Below are positions 36,029 through 45,416 of a DNA stretch of 64,000 nucleotides, piece by piece (within the stretch, counting starts at the first letter, position 1; each line of letters opens with the position of its first letter). The stretch covers positions 62,001 to 126,000 of the forward strand of contig NZ_CP133464.1 in assembly GCF_031191185.1 (NCBI RefSeq), written 5' to 3'. The notes beneath the pieces are model-generated. The model was not told the DNA's origin. It did not search any database and was given only the letters and a program-made list of their open reading frames with translations. Position numbers and translations under genes: made by a program. Source of the DNA: Prevotella nigrescens. GTDB lineage: Bacteria; Bacteroidota; Bacteroidia; Bacteroidales; Bacteroidaceae.

Positions 36029-38569
36029 TTACTTCACTACAACCTTCTTCTTGTTCACTACATACACGCCTGGAGGAAGCGTAGAAAGAGTGGCAGTAGT
36101 GCCCACCTTCGTGCCCGATACAGAGTAAACAGGCTGCGGAGTGCCTTCAAGGGTTGCATCGGCGTGCTCTATTCCGTCTGCAGTGGCAATGGTAAGCTTA
36201 CCCTTTTTGTAGGTAAATCTGTAGTTCTGAGCCTCTCCCCCACTTATTATAATGTCGTATTCGCCTACCGGACTGCTCTCGGTGGCAGTGGTTGTGGCAA
36301 CTGGAAGTTTGGTAAGCACCTGCTCGGTCTCGCCATTTGCAAAGCCTCTATAGCGAAGTACGAACTCCGGATTAGGCTTTCCTTCCTGGCGTGTAACGTC
36401 ATTGGTGCTGACAGTAAGCATTGCCTTGTCTACCGTCAGCGTACCTCCTACAAGCTGAACTGTCTTGTCTGCGATGGTACCATAGTCTATATGGATTTCG
36501 TATTTGCCAACAGGCGACTTCTCGTTGGCTTCGCAAGTAACTTTTGGTTTGCCCTCTAAATACTCGCCACGAATGCTGTATCCGAAGTTCGGATTAGGCT
36601 CTCCGTATTCGCGAATGGTATTGCGCACCGTTACAATGCTGCCGAACTCTTTGATGTTTCTAACGGGAAGACCAGCCCATCCGCGGTATGCTTTCTTCAT
36701 ATCGATGGGTACTCGCAAGATGATACTGTTGGTTGGACTGCTTAGAAGTGGGTCTTTTCCCAGCATTGGAGGCTGTTTTGCAAATGTCTTTATAAGGCTC
36801 AAGCTGTGGCAACCAGCCATGCTCTCTTTGCCTAACTTAGTGATTGAGGCTGGCAAGACAATACGTTTAAGTCCTATGCAGCCTGCAAGCGCATAGTCGT
36901 GAATGGCGGTCATGCCTTCAGGAACCACAAGGTCTTTTAACATTCCTGGTACAGCACTAATGATTTCGTTGCGGTTTTTGCTCAAGAACAGTCCATCGTT
37001 GTAAACAAAATTGTCGCCTCCGTTAGCCGGAATGTTCTCTATTGTTGCCAAAGCACGGCAGAATGCGAACGTGCCATCGGAGATTGTCTTCAGTCCATCG
37101 GGCAGAACGAGCTTGCGTAAGCTATTGCAATTGTAGAAGACACGCTCCGGAAGGTTGTCGTCAGAGGTGGTCAGGTTACCGTCTTTCAGGTATGCTCCAC
37201 CACCACTTACTATCTTTGCGCCTTTAAGATTGAGCATATAGAGCGACCCTTGTGTGAATTTTCCCTCGTAATCGCGGCCTGCCATCTCGCGGATAACACG
37301 GAAATCGGCTCCGTTTATTTCTCCTGTCAATGTAAGTTCACCTATGTTTCCGCGCATGTCAGCAGGAATGCTGTCAGCCAAAACGCCAGCTTCAGGCAAA
37401 CGGACGGTGCGGTTTGTCAGGTTCTTGACCGTTCCGTGCACACCTCTTACTATGTCTTGGTCGGCAGTAAAAGAATACATTGTGCCCGGATTAAGCAGGT
37501 CTATCTTGTAGTAACCGTTCACTTCGCCGTTCCAACCCCAGTTCACGCTCACCAAGCCGTCCTTGTTATAGCCATCTAAAACAAAGGCGTGTCCGGCGTC
37601 TTGTCCCATTGACCCTGGACTGACACCGCCGTAAATGAGTGGGTGTCCGTTCGATAATTCTCCGAAAACAATGTCCATCCATTCATTAGAAGAATAGTCT
37701 GCACGAACCAAATGTTCTGCTTCTGAAAATCCGAAGTAGGTGCGTAAGCCTTCGGCACAGTCTTTCATGAAAGCTCCACTGCCCTCGTTCGGCCCGCCAT
37801 ATTGCATTTCCGATGCTACACCACAGTGCAACATAAGTGTAGCAACGGCGTTAGCCTCTTGGTCTGTATAGTTTCCGCTGTAGTCGTCTTTCATGTTTGC
37901 CCAGTCGTAAACGGTGTTTCCGAAGTTCGCTTCGATTGCATCTCCATTGGTATCGTTGGCTGGATAGTACAGAGTATGCGAGCCAATGCCTCGCAACGGG
38001 TATTTAAAATAGTTCAGCACCTGTGCCGTTGCCGTTGCCACACACCCTGTAAGCAATCGTCCTTTTGCCGTGTTGGGCAGCAATTTGTTGTACGGCATCT
38101 GCTGTCCCCAGGTCGTTGTAAGCATCGTTGGCATCTCTGCCTTATGCTTGGCGGGGTCCGGCTTTATTACAGTGAGTGGTGTATTGGTTTTTACAGCCTT
38201 GGTTATTACCTCGTCTATCGCCTTCAGCCACCAGTTGAAACCGGGGTTGTCGCTTTGTGTATAGTCCGATTCTGATACGCCAAGCAATTCGGGTGCGAGG
38301 TCATCTGCCGAGATAACGGCAAATCCGCCGTGGGTATATCCAAATATGGAATAGGCTTTTGTATGCTTTAACTCGCGTAACTGTCCTGCATTTCGGGCTG
38401 CGCTGCTTGCAGGAGCATTTGTTTTGTTGGAGTTTAAAGTGGTTTGTAGGTTTATTGCACGCGCTGCAGTTTTCTTCATATCGGCTTTTGCGCGTGGCTT
38501 AGCTCCCGCTGTCAAAGGCAGAAGCATGAGTAGCGCAAAGGCTACGAATAGGTTTTGTTTAACGTTCAT
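36029..38569 (-). CDS. inpA: C10 family cysteine protease, interpain A-like, T9SS-type tail
   Basis: An 846-aa secreted protease. The start at 38569 gives a signal peptide (1-22, MNVKQNLFVAFALL...LTAG). The catalytic Cys is in LTGCVATA (Cys176) and the His in GHAFVLDG (His327), with SVNWGWNG following. Counted from the predicted mature end they fall at 154 and 305, the interpain A positions. Residues 1-150 are the pro-domain, followed by the C10 core to ~370. Next come BspA-type leucine-rich repeats (~455-600), two MBG-like domains, and a tail GVYVVNKKKVVVK of the type IX sorting kind. Streptopain-family enzymes degrade haemoglobin and complement in P. intermedia. It follows the adhesin gene on the same strand. 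Confidence 0.9.
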   Translation of the reverse strand: MNVKQNLFVAFALLMLLPLTAGAKPRAKADMKKTAARAINLQTTLNSNKTNAPASSAARNAGQLRELKHTKAYSIFGYTHGGFAVISADDLAPELLGVSESDYTQSDNPGFNWWLKAIDEVITKAVKTNTPLTVIKPDPAKHKAEMPTMLTTTWGQQMPYNKLLPNTAKGRLLTGCVATATAQVLNYFKYPLRGIGSHTLYYPANDTNGDAIEANFGNTVYDWANMKDDYSGNYTDQEANAVATLMLHCGVASEMQYGGPNEGSGAFMKDCAEGLRTYFGFSEAEHLVRADYSSNEWMDIVFGELSNGHPLIYGGVSPGSMGQDAGHAFVLDGYNKDGLVSVNWGWNGEVNGYYKIDLLNPGTMYSFTADQDIVRGVHGTVKNLTNRTVRLPEAGVLADSIPADMRGNIGELTLTGEINGADFRVIREMAGRDYEGKFTQGSLYMLNLKGAKIVSGGGAYLKDGNLTTSDDNLPERVFYNCNSLRKLVLPDGLKTISDGTFAFCRALATIENIPANGGDNFVYNDGLFLSKNRNEIISAVPGMLKDLVVPEGMTAIHDYALAGCIGLKRIVLPASITKLGKESMAGCHSLSLIKTFAKQPPMLGKDPLLSSPTNSIILRVPIDMKKAYRGWAGLPVRNIKEFGSIVTVRNTIREYGEPNPNFGYSIRGEYLEGKPKVTCEANEKSPVGKYEIHIDYGTIADKTVQLVGGTLTVDKAMLTVSTNDVTRQEGKPNPEFVLRYRGFANGETEQVLTKLPVATTTATESSPVGEYDIIISGGEAQNYRFTYKKGKLTIATADGIEHADATLEGTPQPVYSVSGTKVGTTATLSTLPPGVYVVNKKKVVVK

Positions 38570-38657
38570 ATATATATTTTTTTTAAAATGAATATCCGAT
38601 GGGGAAACGAACAGCATTTGCTGCTCGTTTTTTCCATTACCCATGGTATTGAGAAGT

Positions 38658-38694
38658 GTCGGTGTCTCCGACTTATAAGAACGAAGACACCGAC
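38658..38694 (-). terminator. Hairpin after the adhesin gene
   Basis: GTCGGTGTCT pairs with AGACACCGAC around a 17-nt loop just past the adhesin stop (38705). On the minus strand the T-run precedes rather than follows the stem, so it may act as a weak terminator or processing site before the protease gene. Confidence 0.45.
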
Positions 38695-38704
38695 AAAAAA
38701 TTGT

Positions 38705-41700
38705 CTATTCTACTACTACTTTCTTGTTTCCTACAACATATACGCCCTTGCGCAGACCACGAAGAGTGGTTGTCTGGCGACGCACAAGCTTGCCGTCGAT
38801 GGAGTAGACATCTACCGGTTTGCCGTCCATGACAACGTTGTCGATCCCCGTAGGAATACTGACTTCAGCAGGAGCAGACTCCGTTCCATCGGCATAAATG
38901 GCTGTTACGGCATAGCGATTATTGTTTCCTGCGTTGTTGTCTACGTAGTAGAACTGTGTTGCAGCTACCTTATCGATGCGCTCTCCTGCACGATAGATAC
39001 CGTAATACGTGGGTACAGGCATCGCCTTGGTGAAGGTTACGTCGTCGATACCGAACATAAGACCTGTCTGCGGAGTCTTCTGATGGATTGCAAAGTAGGT
39101 TGTACCTGCAGGCACGCTGACGGTTATCTTCTCCCATTCGCCCGATATGGCTTGTCGGTTCTTGAGCACGACGTTGGTGAAATCGGCAATCTCATTTCCT
39201 GTTTTCGAGCAAAGCACGTCGTAATCCTCAATATAGGCAACGTTGTTCACCATCATATTATGCGCATAGAACGAGATAGTTTGTGCCTGACCGGAGAGTT
39301 TCGGACTGATAATCCAGTTGTCGCTGTTCACGTAAGCCTGTCCGGTGGCATCGAGTTCGTATGGAACGGCAGCGTATTGCTTGCCCGAGAACGGCAGCAA
39401 CCACGGATTAAGACGTGGCACATCTTCGCCCAAGACATAGGGATTGAAGATGATATAGGCAAACTGCGTGAACTGGTTGGGATACCAAAGGTCGTCGAAG
39501 AAACCGCCTGCATAGCCTTTGTTGCCATCTGTCAAAGTCCAATCGCCGAACTCCGTAGACCATGCGTCGTAGCGTTCGAAGTCTTCTGTTACGGTTTTTG
39601 GCTCTGTATCAGGAGTTTTCCATATAAGCGATACCTTCGATTGTTCTCTTACTCCACGCAAATCCCGAACCTTTGGCTTTTCAGAATCTTCGAGTCTGAT
39701 GGTAAGTTCGGCTTTGTTGTCAGTGTTGTCCAAGTCCCTGTCGTATTCAACTTCTGCCTCAACTTTCATCTCTTTCGCCTCTGCAATGATGGCAGATGTA
39801 GGAACATCGAAAGTCAGCGTGCGATTGCTGAATGATGCAAGTGCCTCTGTTTGCGTGGAATTTGCTATTTCTTTGTCCCCAGACTTTATGCGTACAGTAA
39901 ATTCTTCTGCCTCTTTCTCGCCTATGTTCTCTACTTTTACGTTCAGTTTGGCATTCCGTCCCTTGATAACTTTGCCTGTTCCAGACACGGTAACAGCCAG
40001 ATTGTGTCGCTGAACCTCCATGACGCGAATGTTATCGACGAAGATTGGTGCACGATTATTGCCGCTGATGGCTTTGAAACCAACGAATATGTAGCGTTCG
40101 TTCTCAAATCCGTTCAATGGCAGAACTTCGGTTTGCCATGGCGTTTGTTCATTTATCTTAGAGAAATCAATAGTCTTCAGTTCAGTGCGTGTACCGTCAG
40201 GACGTTGCACAAACACAACGAGCTTGGTGTCAGGGAGGTCCTTACGCCCGTAGTTGAATATCAATTTCGGATTGGTAGTACCGAGGAGTGAAATCTTTCC
40301 TGTACCTAAGACGCTCCCATCGCCCGCATGTGCCGGTTCGAAACAGAGTGCACCGCCGTCGTTATCGCAAGCTATGCCACGTCTAATCTTCCACGATGTG
40401 CCCTTTGTTTCAGCCAACCAGACCAGTGAAGAGAGCGATGCATTGGCAAAACTCTCCCTGAATGGGACGTTGTAAGCCTTACCGGCAACCAGTCGAGTCG
40501 TTGAGATAGCGCCGCTGCCTCGTTGGTTCTGCGCCGATACACCCCAATAAACGAAGTGTTGTTGTTCGCCATCGTTGAGGTTGATGGACGTTACATCGAA
40601 GTTGGTTTTATCCTTGAGCGATGCCAAAGTGTCGGCAGGTTCCTTGGCGTTCTTCATTGCGATGACGTTATAGGTAACCTCTTCGGGGAAGACAACGCCA
40701 CCGTTGGCTCCGACCGTAGAAATCCTGTCCCATGACAGAGCTGCCATCGTGCTCTTGTCCAATGCCTTCAAACCGGTTGGTGCAGCAGGCATATCGGGTC
40801 CGACAAAGGCTTTCGCCACAGCTTCGCGTCCTGCTCCTGCCGTGTTATAGGCTACCACCTTATATATATGTGTGCCTTTCGCAACCTTGTTGTCCTGATA
40901 GCTCACCTTCTCACCGCTTGTCAGATGCTTCATTACGCCGAGTTTAACATCGTCGCGATATATCACTGCCGAATCCAGCTGTGCAGCAAGTGCATTGCCG
41001 CCAATGGTTCTTGTGGGCAGCGTAAAGTTTAATGTGGCTTTCTCTGCACCTGTTTGATCTACGGTTACGCTGAAATTGGTAGGCGCATCGGGTGCTGTAA
41101 AGAGCGAGCCGAGTGCCAATTGGAAGTTTCGGACATAGAAACGCCATTGTGCATAAGGGCTTCGGTCGTGAATTGCCAAGCGGTATGTGCCGTCCTTCGG
41201 TACCCTGATTTCGTAAGAGAACTTCGTCTGTGTCTTCGGAACAACTATCGGCTGACTCACTTTCGTATAGGTTGCAGGGTTGTATCCTTCGCCACAAGCA
41301 ATCTCCATCACCTCCTTGTACTCTGCGGCAAGTACATTGTATGCCTCGAACGAAACGGTATAGAGCCGGTCGGCTTTCAGTTCAAACGGTGGAGACACGA
41401 GCCAGTCGTCTGCTGCACCCTTAGGGTTATAGCCCGATTGTGCGCGTCCCTTAAAGTCATCTGCCAATCCCCACTCCCATGTCTGGCTGTCGTCGTTGGC
41501 GTCTATTGCGGTAAAGTTGTTGAAAGACTCCTCGTCGTAGAAACTTTCCTTGAACGGTGGCGTAAGCGCATTGCCGATAACTATTCCATTAGAAACAATG
41601 CCTTTGCCCTCACGGTTGCCTGCCTTCGGTGTAACAACAAAGCTATACTTCTTCAATTCGGTGGCTGCGAACGCTACGGAAAGGCTTGTGCCTGCAACAT

Positions 41701-43171
41701 CGGTCTGCACTTGCGCGCCGTCAGGCATTCGTTTCACGTCGTATTTCACGTCGCCTACATATCCTCCGTGCTGCCCTTGCGTTACGGCAGTCCATGTTAC
41801 GACAGCCGTTGTACCGTCGTAGCTGAACTTCACCCGCTCTATGTCGGCAGGAATATCGTAGCCAACCCATGCTTTATATCTGGTCTTGGGCGACGAGCCT
41901 GCACCGTTGGCAGTGGTAACAAGGAACTTTGTGTCGCCCCCCGGTACGGTAACTTCGTCATCTACCTTCGAACCTGCCACTGCAACGCCTTTCTTCACAG
42001 TGTCGTTGTTGGCTACAACATAGTACGTAAGGTTGCCCGTGAGAGGCTCACCGTTTATCTTCTTGCTTGGCGCAGTGAACCGTATGCGCCCCGTAGTATT
42101 GCCTTTATCGAACACGAACTTGAGGTCTTCGATGCGTGCAGGAGCTTCGGGAGCTGCCGTATTCGCAGGAATAGTCAGTGCCAGCACCTGCGTTTCGGCA
42201 GGCATATCGCCAATTTTGTTGGCACGACCCGTAGCAAGGTCTACATTATAGAGCACCGACTTGCCCTCCTGGTCTATGCTTGCCCAGTAGAATGTATTGG
42301 TTTTCTGGTCTATTTCGCCACTCTGCTGGTAATAATTGCCATACGAATCCTTCACGGTAACGCCGGTCGGACCGATAAGTGTCTCCTTTCCATCGGCAGT
42401 ATTGACAGAGTACAGGTTGCCATCGAGTGCTATTCCATAGAGCGTTCCCTCCTTGCTGATGCCGAGAGCCACATACTGACGCTCCGCCCAACCGATGAAC
42501 TCACGCTTCATTTTGGCATAGTCGATGACTCCCCATTGCAGGTTCGTGCCGCTTTCGTCCCAGAACACGCCGTAGATTTTGCCTGTATTGCGGTCTTGTG
42601 CCGTTTCCATGGCGCACAGCGACAGCCCGTCTTCGCCCAAATTGTCGTCAGACAGCTGTTCCCACGTGTCTATATCGTAGGTGTAATGATGTACTATGAC
42701 CCGACCTTCCGAGTATGCCAAAAGGTCCAAATACATTGCATGGAACACGTCGCCAACGATTCCACTACCCGAATTAACCTCCATGTAGTTCATAAGACCC
42801 AACGCATTCACCTGAATGGGGGCAGTTGTGCCCACCGAATACATTCCGTAGGCAGCCGAACCCACCTTCCAGCCATCTTGGTGAATGACGTTTCCCCACA
42901 GAACGGTGCCTGCAGGGGCTTTCAGTATGGGTGCGCCGAAGGGCTTTTGCAATGGTGTGCCCACAGCCTGCAGCAGTGGACTATCTGTGTTCAGGAGCGA
43001 ACCGACAGGCATGTTCAGCGTTGAACCCAGCACCAAACCACCTCGCCTGCCCGACAATACATTCCGCAATTTACTCTCACGCTGGCTGTTGCTCTGTGCC
43101 ATCAGTCCCGACGGCAGACACAGCAAAAGTGCTAATATCCCAGCAAACATAAAGTTAGTTCTCTTTTTCAT
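38705..43171 (-). CDS. Large T9SS-type adhesin with choice-of-anchor J/FN3 domains
   Basis: A 1488-aa surface protein (start MKKRTNFMFAGILALLLCLPSG; an ATG two codons upstream is also possible). Signal peptide 1-25. Fibronectin-type III-like domains occur around 340-560 and 700-900 (APDAPTNFSVTVDQ...; AAPTGLKALDKST). There are at least three cleaved-adhesin/choice-of-anchor J modules, for example ATDIDANDDSQTWEWG-like (~570) and GDWTLTDGNKGYAGG (~1280), plus a CARDB-like region (~1140). The tail is YSIDGKLVRRQTTTLRGLRKGVYVVGNKKVVVE, similar to the C10 protease tail, marking T9SS export. Likely host or matrix binding; ligands unknown. A ~295-nt leader precedes it. Confidence 0.85.
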   Translation of the reverse strand: MKKRTNFMFAGILALLLCLPSGLMAQSNSQRESKLRNVLSGRRGGLVLGSTLNMPVGSLLNTDSPLLQAVGTPLQKPFGAPILKAPAGTVLWGNVIHQDGWKVGSAAYGMYSVGTTAPIQVNALGLMNYMEVNSGSGIVGDVFHAMYLDLLAYSEGRVIVHHYTYDIDTWEQLSDDNLGEDGLSLCAMETAQDRNTGKIYGVFWDESGTNLQWGVIDYAKMKREFIGWAERQYVALGISKEGTLYGIALDGNLYSVNTADGKETLIGPTGVTVKDSYGNYYQQSGEIDQKTNTFYWASIDQEGKSVLYNVDLATGRANKIGDMPAETQVLALTIPANTAAPEAPARIEDLKFVFDKGNTTGRIRFTAPSKKINGEPLTGNLTYYVVANNDTVKKGVAVAGSKVDDEVTVPGGDTKFLVTTANGAGSSPKTRYKAWVGYDIPADIERVKFSYDGTTAVVTWTAVTQGQHGGYVGDVKYDVKRMPDGAQVQTDVAGTSLSVAFAATELKKYSFVVTPKAGNREGKGIVSNGIVIGNALTPPFKESFYDEESFNNFTAIDANDDSQTWEWGLADDFKGRAQSGYNPKGAADDWLVSPPFELKADRLYTVSFEAYNVLAAEYKEVMEIACGEGYNPATYTKVSQPIVVPKTQTKFSYEIRVPKDGTYRLAIHDRSPYAQWRFYVRNFQLALGSLFTAPDAPTNFSVTVDQTGAEKATLNFTLPTRTIGGNALAAQLDSAVIYRDDVKLGVMKHLTSGEKVSYQDNKVAKGTHIYKVVAYNTAGAGREAVAKAFVGPDMPAAPTGLKALDKSTMAALSWDRISTVGANGGVVFPEEVTYNVIAMKNAKEPADTLASLKDKTNFDVTSINLNDGEQQHFVYWGVSAQNQRGSGAISTTRLVAGKAYNVPFRESFANASLSSLVWLAETKGTSWKIRRGIACDNDGGALCFEPAHAGDGSVLGTGKISLLGTTNPKLIFNYGRKDLPDTKLVVFVQRPDGTRTELKTIDFSKINEQTPWQTEVLPLNGFENERYIFVGFKAISGNNRAPIFVDNIRVMEVQRHNLAVTVSGTGKVIKGRNAKLNVKVENIGEKEAEEFTVRIKSGDKEIANSTQTEALASFSNRTLTFDVPTSAIIAEAKEMKVEAEVEYDRDLDNTDNKAELTIRLEDSEKPKVRDLRGVREQSKVSLIWKTPDTEPKTVTEDFERYDAWSTEFGDWTLTDGNKGYAGGFFDDLWYPNQFTQFAYIIFNPYVLGEDVPRLNPWLLPFSGKQYAAVPYELDATGQAYVNSDNWIISPKLSGQAQTISFYAHNMMVNNVAYIEDYDVLCSKTGNEIADFTNVVLKNRQAISGEWEKITVSVPAGTTYFAIHQKTPQTGLMFGIDDVTFTKAMPVPTYYGIYRAGERIDKVAATQFYYVDNNAGNNNRYAVTAIYADGTESAPAEVSIPTGIDNVVMDGKPVDVYSIDGKLVRRQTTTLRGLRKGVYVVGNKKVVVE

Positions 43172-43402
43172 AAGCAATAAATTTAGTATTTGTATGCCAC
43201 TGCAATGATGACGAACAAGGTTTCAATCGCCTCGTGCCTGCAAACGGCTGCCCGACCTTACCTCTCCTACCACCTTGTGTGTGGCGTTGGCAGTACGCAC
43301 AAGGTAGTTGTCTTTCGTCAAAGCCACGTGCCGACCTGCCTGAAGATTACTCTTTTCTTTCAGATTACTGACTGCTACGTTCCCCTTTCCTGTGCCTTAT
43401 AT

Positions 43403-43416
43403 ATAATAAGGTGTAA
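43403..43416 (-). repeat. Recurring motif ACACCTTATTAT, site 2
   Basis: TTACACCTTATTATATATAAGG on the minus strand, inside the adhesin leader; GCCTTA and TAAGGC flank it so it can form a small hairpin. Same 14-mer as at 32371-32384 and 8127-8140. Confidence 0.5.
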
Positions 43417-43472
43417 GGCAACGGCTGTTCTTTTATCTTTCTTTATTTGTCTTAAAAATCTATTAAGTTTTG

Positions 43473-43504
43473 CAAAAATAAAGATATTATTTCAACTATA
43501 CAAA
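43473..43504 (-). promoter_or_regulatory. Promoter of the adhesin gene
   Basis: On the minus strand TTTG (43501-43504), a 20-nt gap and TATTTTTG (43473-43480) fit the Bacteroidetes consensus exactly. The start near 43466 gives an unusually long ~295-nt leader that contains an imperfect hairpin (43270-43310) and the recurring ACACCTTATTATATATA motif. Confidence 0.6.
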
Positions 43505-43801
43505 TGAAAAAGAGAAAAATCGTGATATTTTTCGACATTCCATAAATCTGCCACACAACGGAAAGGAGTAATTGTCTGTAGATGAATTGTTTGCAATGTG
43601 GACACGGAATGCCATAATCTCTTGAATGATGCGGAATGGTTGCCTACACACAACACCCGAACAATCGCTTTGTTTTCGTCTATCCAAATGAGCAAGAGCA
43701 AGTGTCTCTGCCTATTTAGCCCAATAATACGTTTCCCTTAAATCGTGTCAAAACTTTTCATAAACGCAAGTGTTATATAACGTTTTCATAATCAAGGCAT
43801 T

Positions 43802-43889
43802 ACAAAACCTATTGTTTCGTAATGCAAAACAATGGGTTTTGCACGGTAAAAAAGCCTGTCTTGCCTTCCAAAACAGGCTCTTTTGCATT
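43802..43889. repeat. 22-bp modular repeat array C (4 units)
   Basis: Units 43802-43823 (core CCTATTG), 43824-43845 (CAATGGG), 43846-43867 (AAGCCTG) and 43868-43889 (CAGGCTC) with frame GCAAAA-core-TTTTG-NNNN. Units 3 and 4 are near reverse complements. Lies between divergent genes. Confidence 0.8.
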
Positions 43890-44184
43890 GCCAAAACGGT
43901 TACATCAGAAAGATGCCGAGCGTCCCACCCTGCCTATAATGCCGAATATCCCCATGTCCTCCTATAACCCCTGCCCCACAAAGCACCTTGCTTGCCGACT
44001 CTCTCACCTCCTCCTCCCTCCTGCAACGCCCGTCTTTCCTTGCTCTCCACGGTAGCCTTATCCCATCAGCAGCATGTATCGTTCTCGTAAAATAAGGTAA
44101 AAAACGTCAATTCGGATACGCCAATAGCATCGAAAATCCAATCTTTTAGCTACCTTTGCATACCTAAATCTGAAATTAAAGAAG

Positions 44185-45372
44185 ATGAAAAAATACATTA
44201 TTGGGGCACTTTGCATGCTCGCTACAGCCACAGCCATGGCGCAAGAATACCACGGCGAGATGGAGCGGCTGTACCCCGACAAACCGAAAACAACCAAAAA
44301 AACGGCTAAGAAAAATACAACGACTGAGAAGAAAACAACGACTGACGAGAAGAAACCTGCTGCCACAACCGCAACAGAGGCTTCTACAACGCTGCTGCCC
44401 GACCTGCAACAGTTAGCCAGCGAACTGCTGAAGGGGCACAAAGGCAGCATTGTGGCTATCCGACCGAGCACGGGAGAGGTGATTTGCCTGGCTACCAACT
44501 CGCCCGATGGTCCTGACACCGACTTGGCGATTGCCACGGCATACGCCCCGGGTTCTACGTTCAAAACGGCACAGGCACTGACTTTCCTGTCGGAAGGCAC
44601 GCTGAAACCCGAAACAAAAATGGCTTGCTACGGTGCTTTCCGAGAAGAAAACATCAAGGTGAAGTGCCACAAACACAGCTCGCCACTTATGCTTCGGGCT
44701 GCTCTCGCCACTTCGTGCAACACCTATTTCCTGAAGTCTTTCGAAAACATGATAGGCAACAAGGCGAAGTACGGCACCTATTCGGCAGCCATAGACAAAT
44801 GGTATAGCTACATGACGAGCATGGGATTAGGCGGTCCGCTCGGCATCGACATGCCGGGAGAGAAAGGCGGCTTGGTGCCCAACTCGGCGTATTTGGCTCG
44901 TCGATACCGCATTGGCTGGCGTCCGCTCACCATCATCTGGACAGGAATGGGGCAAGGCGACATTACCGCAACGCCGCTTCAGCTCTGCAACTTGGCAGCT
45001 ACCATTGCCAACCGTGGCTATTTCTATACGCCACACATTCACCCGAACACGGCAGAACACCCTCTGCCGAAACGCTTTACGGAGCGCAGACAAACGCTGG
45101 CAAGCCCTAATGCCTATCCGCCCGTCATAGATGGCATGCGCTTTGCCGTGGCGTGGGGAACCGCCCGCGACATAAACACAAAGGAATATGTCATCTGTGG
45201 AAAAACAGGAACGGTGGAGAACCAAGGCAAAGACCATTCGGCTTTCATAGCATTCGCACCTATGAACAATCCGAAAATTGCCATTGCGGTGTTCATAGAG
45301 AACGCCGGCTTCGGGGCAGACGTGGCTGCTCCCATCGCCGCACAAGTTATAAGAAAGGCACTGAAAAGGTAG
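44185..45372 (+). CDS. Transpeptidase-only penicillin-binding protein
   Basis: A 395-aa exported protein (signal peptide MKKYIIGALCMLATATAMAQ). After a Lys/Thr-rich linker (~30-70) comes a class B PBP transpeptidase domain with the catalytic motifs STFK (124-127), SCN (177-179) and KTG (340-342). It lacks the N-terminal membrane anchor and dimerisation domain of PBP2/PBP3-type enzymes, and the signal peptide implies a free periplasmic protein. It looks like a reduced PBP or a beta-lactam-binding/sensor protein; the beta-lactamase (class D) alternative is weaker because the context GTVENQGKDHSAF is PBP-like. Preceded by a -7-like TACCTTTG (44151-44158). The patatin gene follows. Confidence 0.8.
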   Translation: MKKYIIGALCMLATATAMAQEYHGEMERLYPDKPKTTKKTAKKNTTTEKKTTTDEKKPAATTATEASTTLLPDLQQLASELLKGHKGSIVAIRPSTGEVICLATNSPDGPDTDLAIATAYAPGSTFKTAQALTFLSEGTLKPETKMACYGAFREENIKVKCHKHSSPLMLRAALATSCNTYFLKSFENMIGNKAKYGTYSAAIDKWYSYMTSMGLGGPLGIDMPGEKGGLVPNSAYLARRYRIGWRPLTIIWTGMGQGDITATPLQLCNLAATIANRGYFYTPHIHPNTAEHPLPKRFTERRQTLASPNAYPPVIDGMRFAVAWGTARDINTKEYVICGKTGTVENQGKDHSAFIAFAPMNNPKIAIAVFIENAGFGADVAAPIAAQVIRKALKR

Positions 45373-45416
45373 ACTGCAGCGCACGAAGCGCAGTTCCGCA
45401 AAACTAAATAATCGTT

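Noticed and set aside
38555..39835. 426-aa plus-strand reading frame
   Set aside because: Antisense to the adhesin gene and the start of the C10 protease gene; coding character matches a shadow.
41054..43024. 656-aa plus-strand reading frame
   Set aside because: It lies antisense inside the adhesin gene and has Cys/His/Arg-rich composition typical of shadow frames; no domain or signal is present.
43180..43340. Cobalamin or other riboswitch in the adhesin leader
   Set aside because: A few GC-rich blocks recall a B12 box (GCCGACCTGCC), but the conserved core elements and their order are missing.
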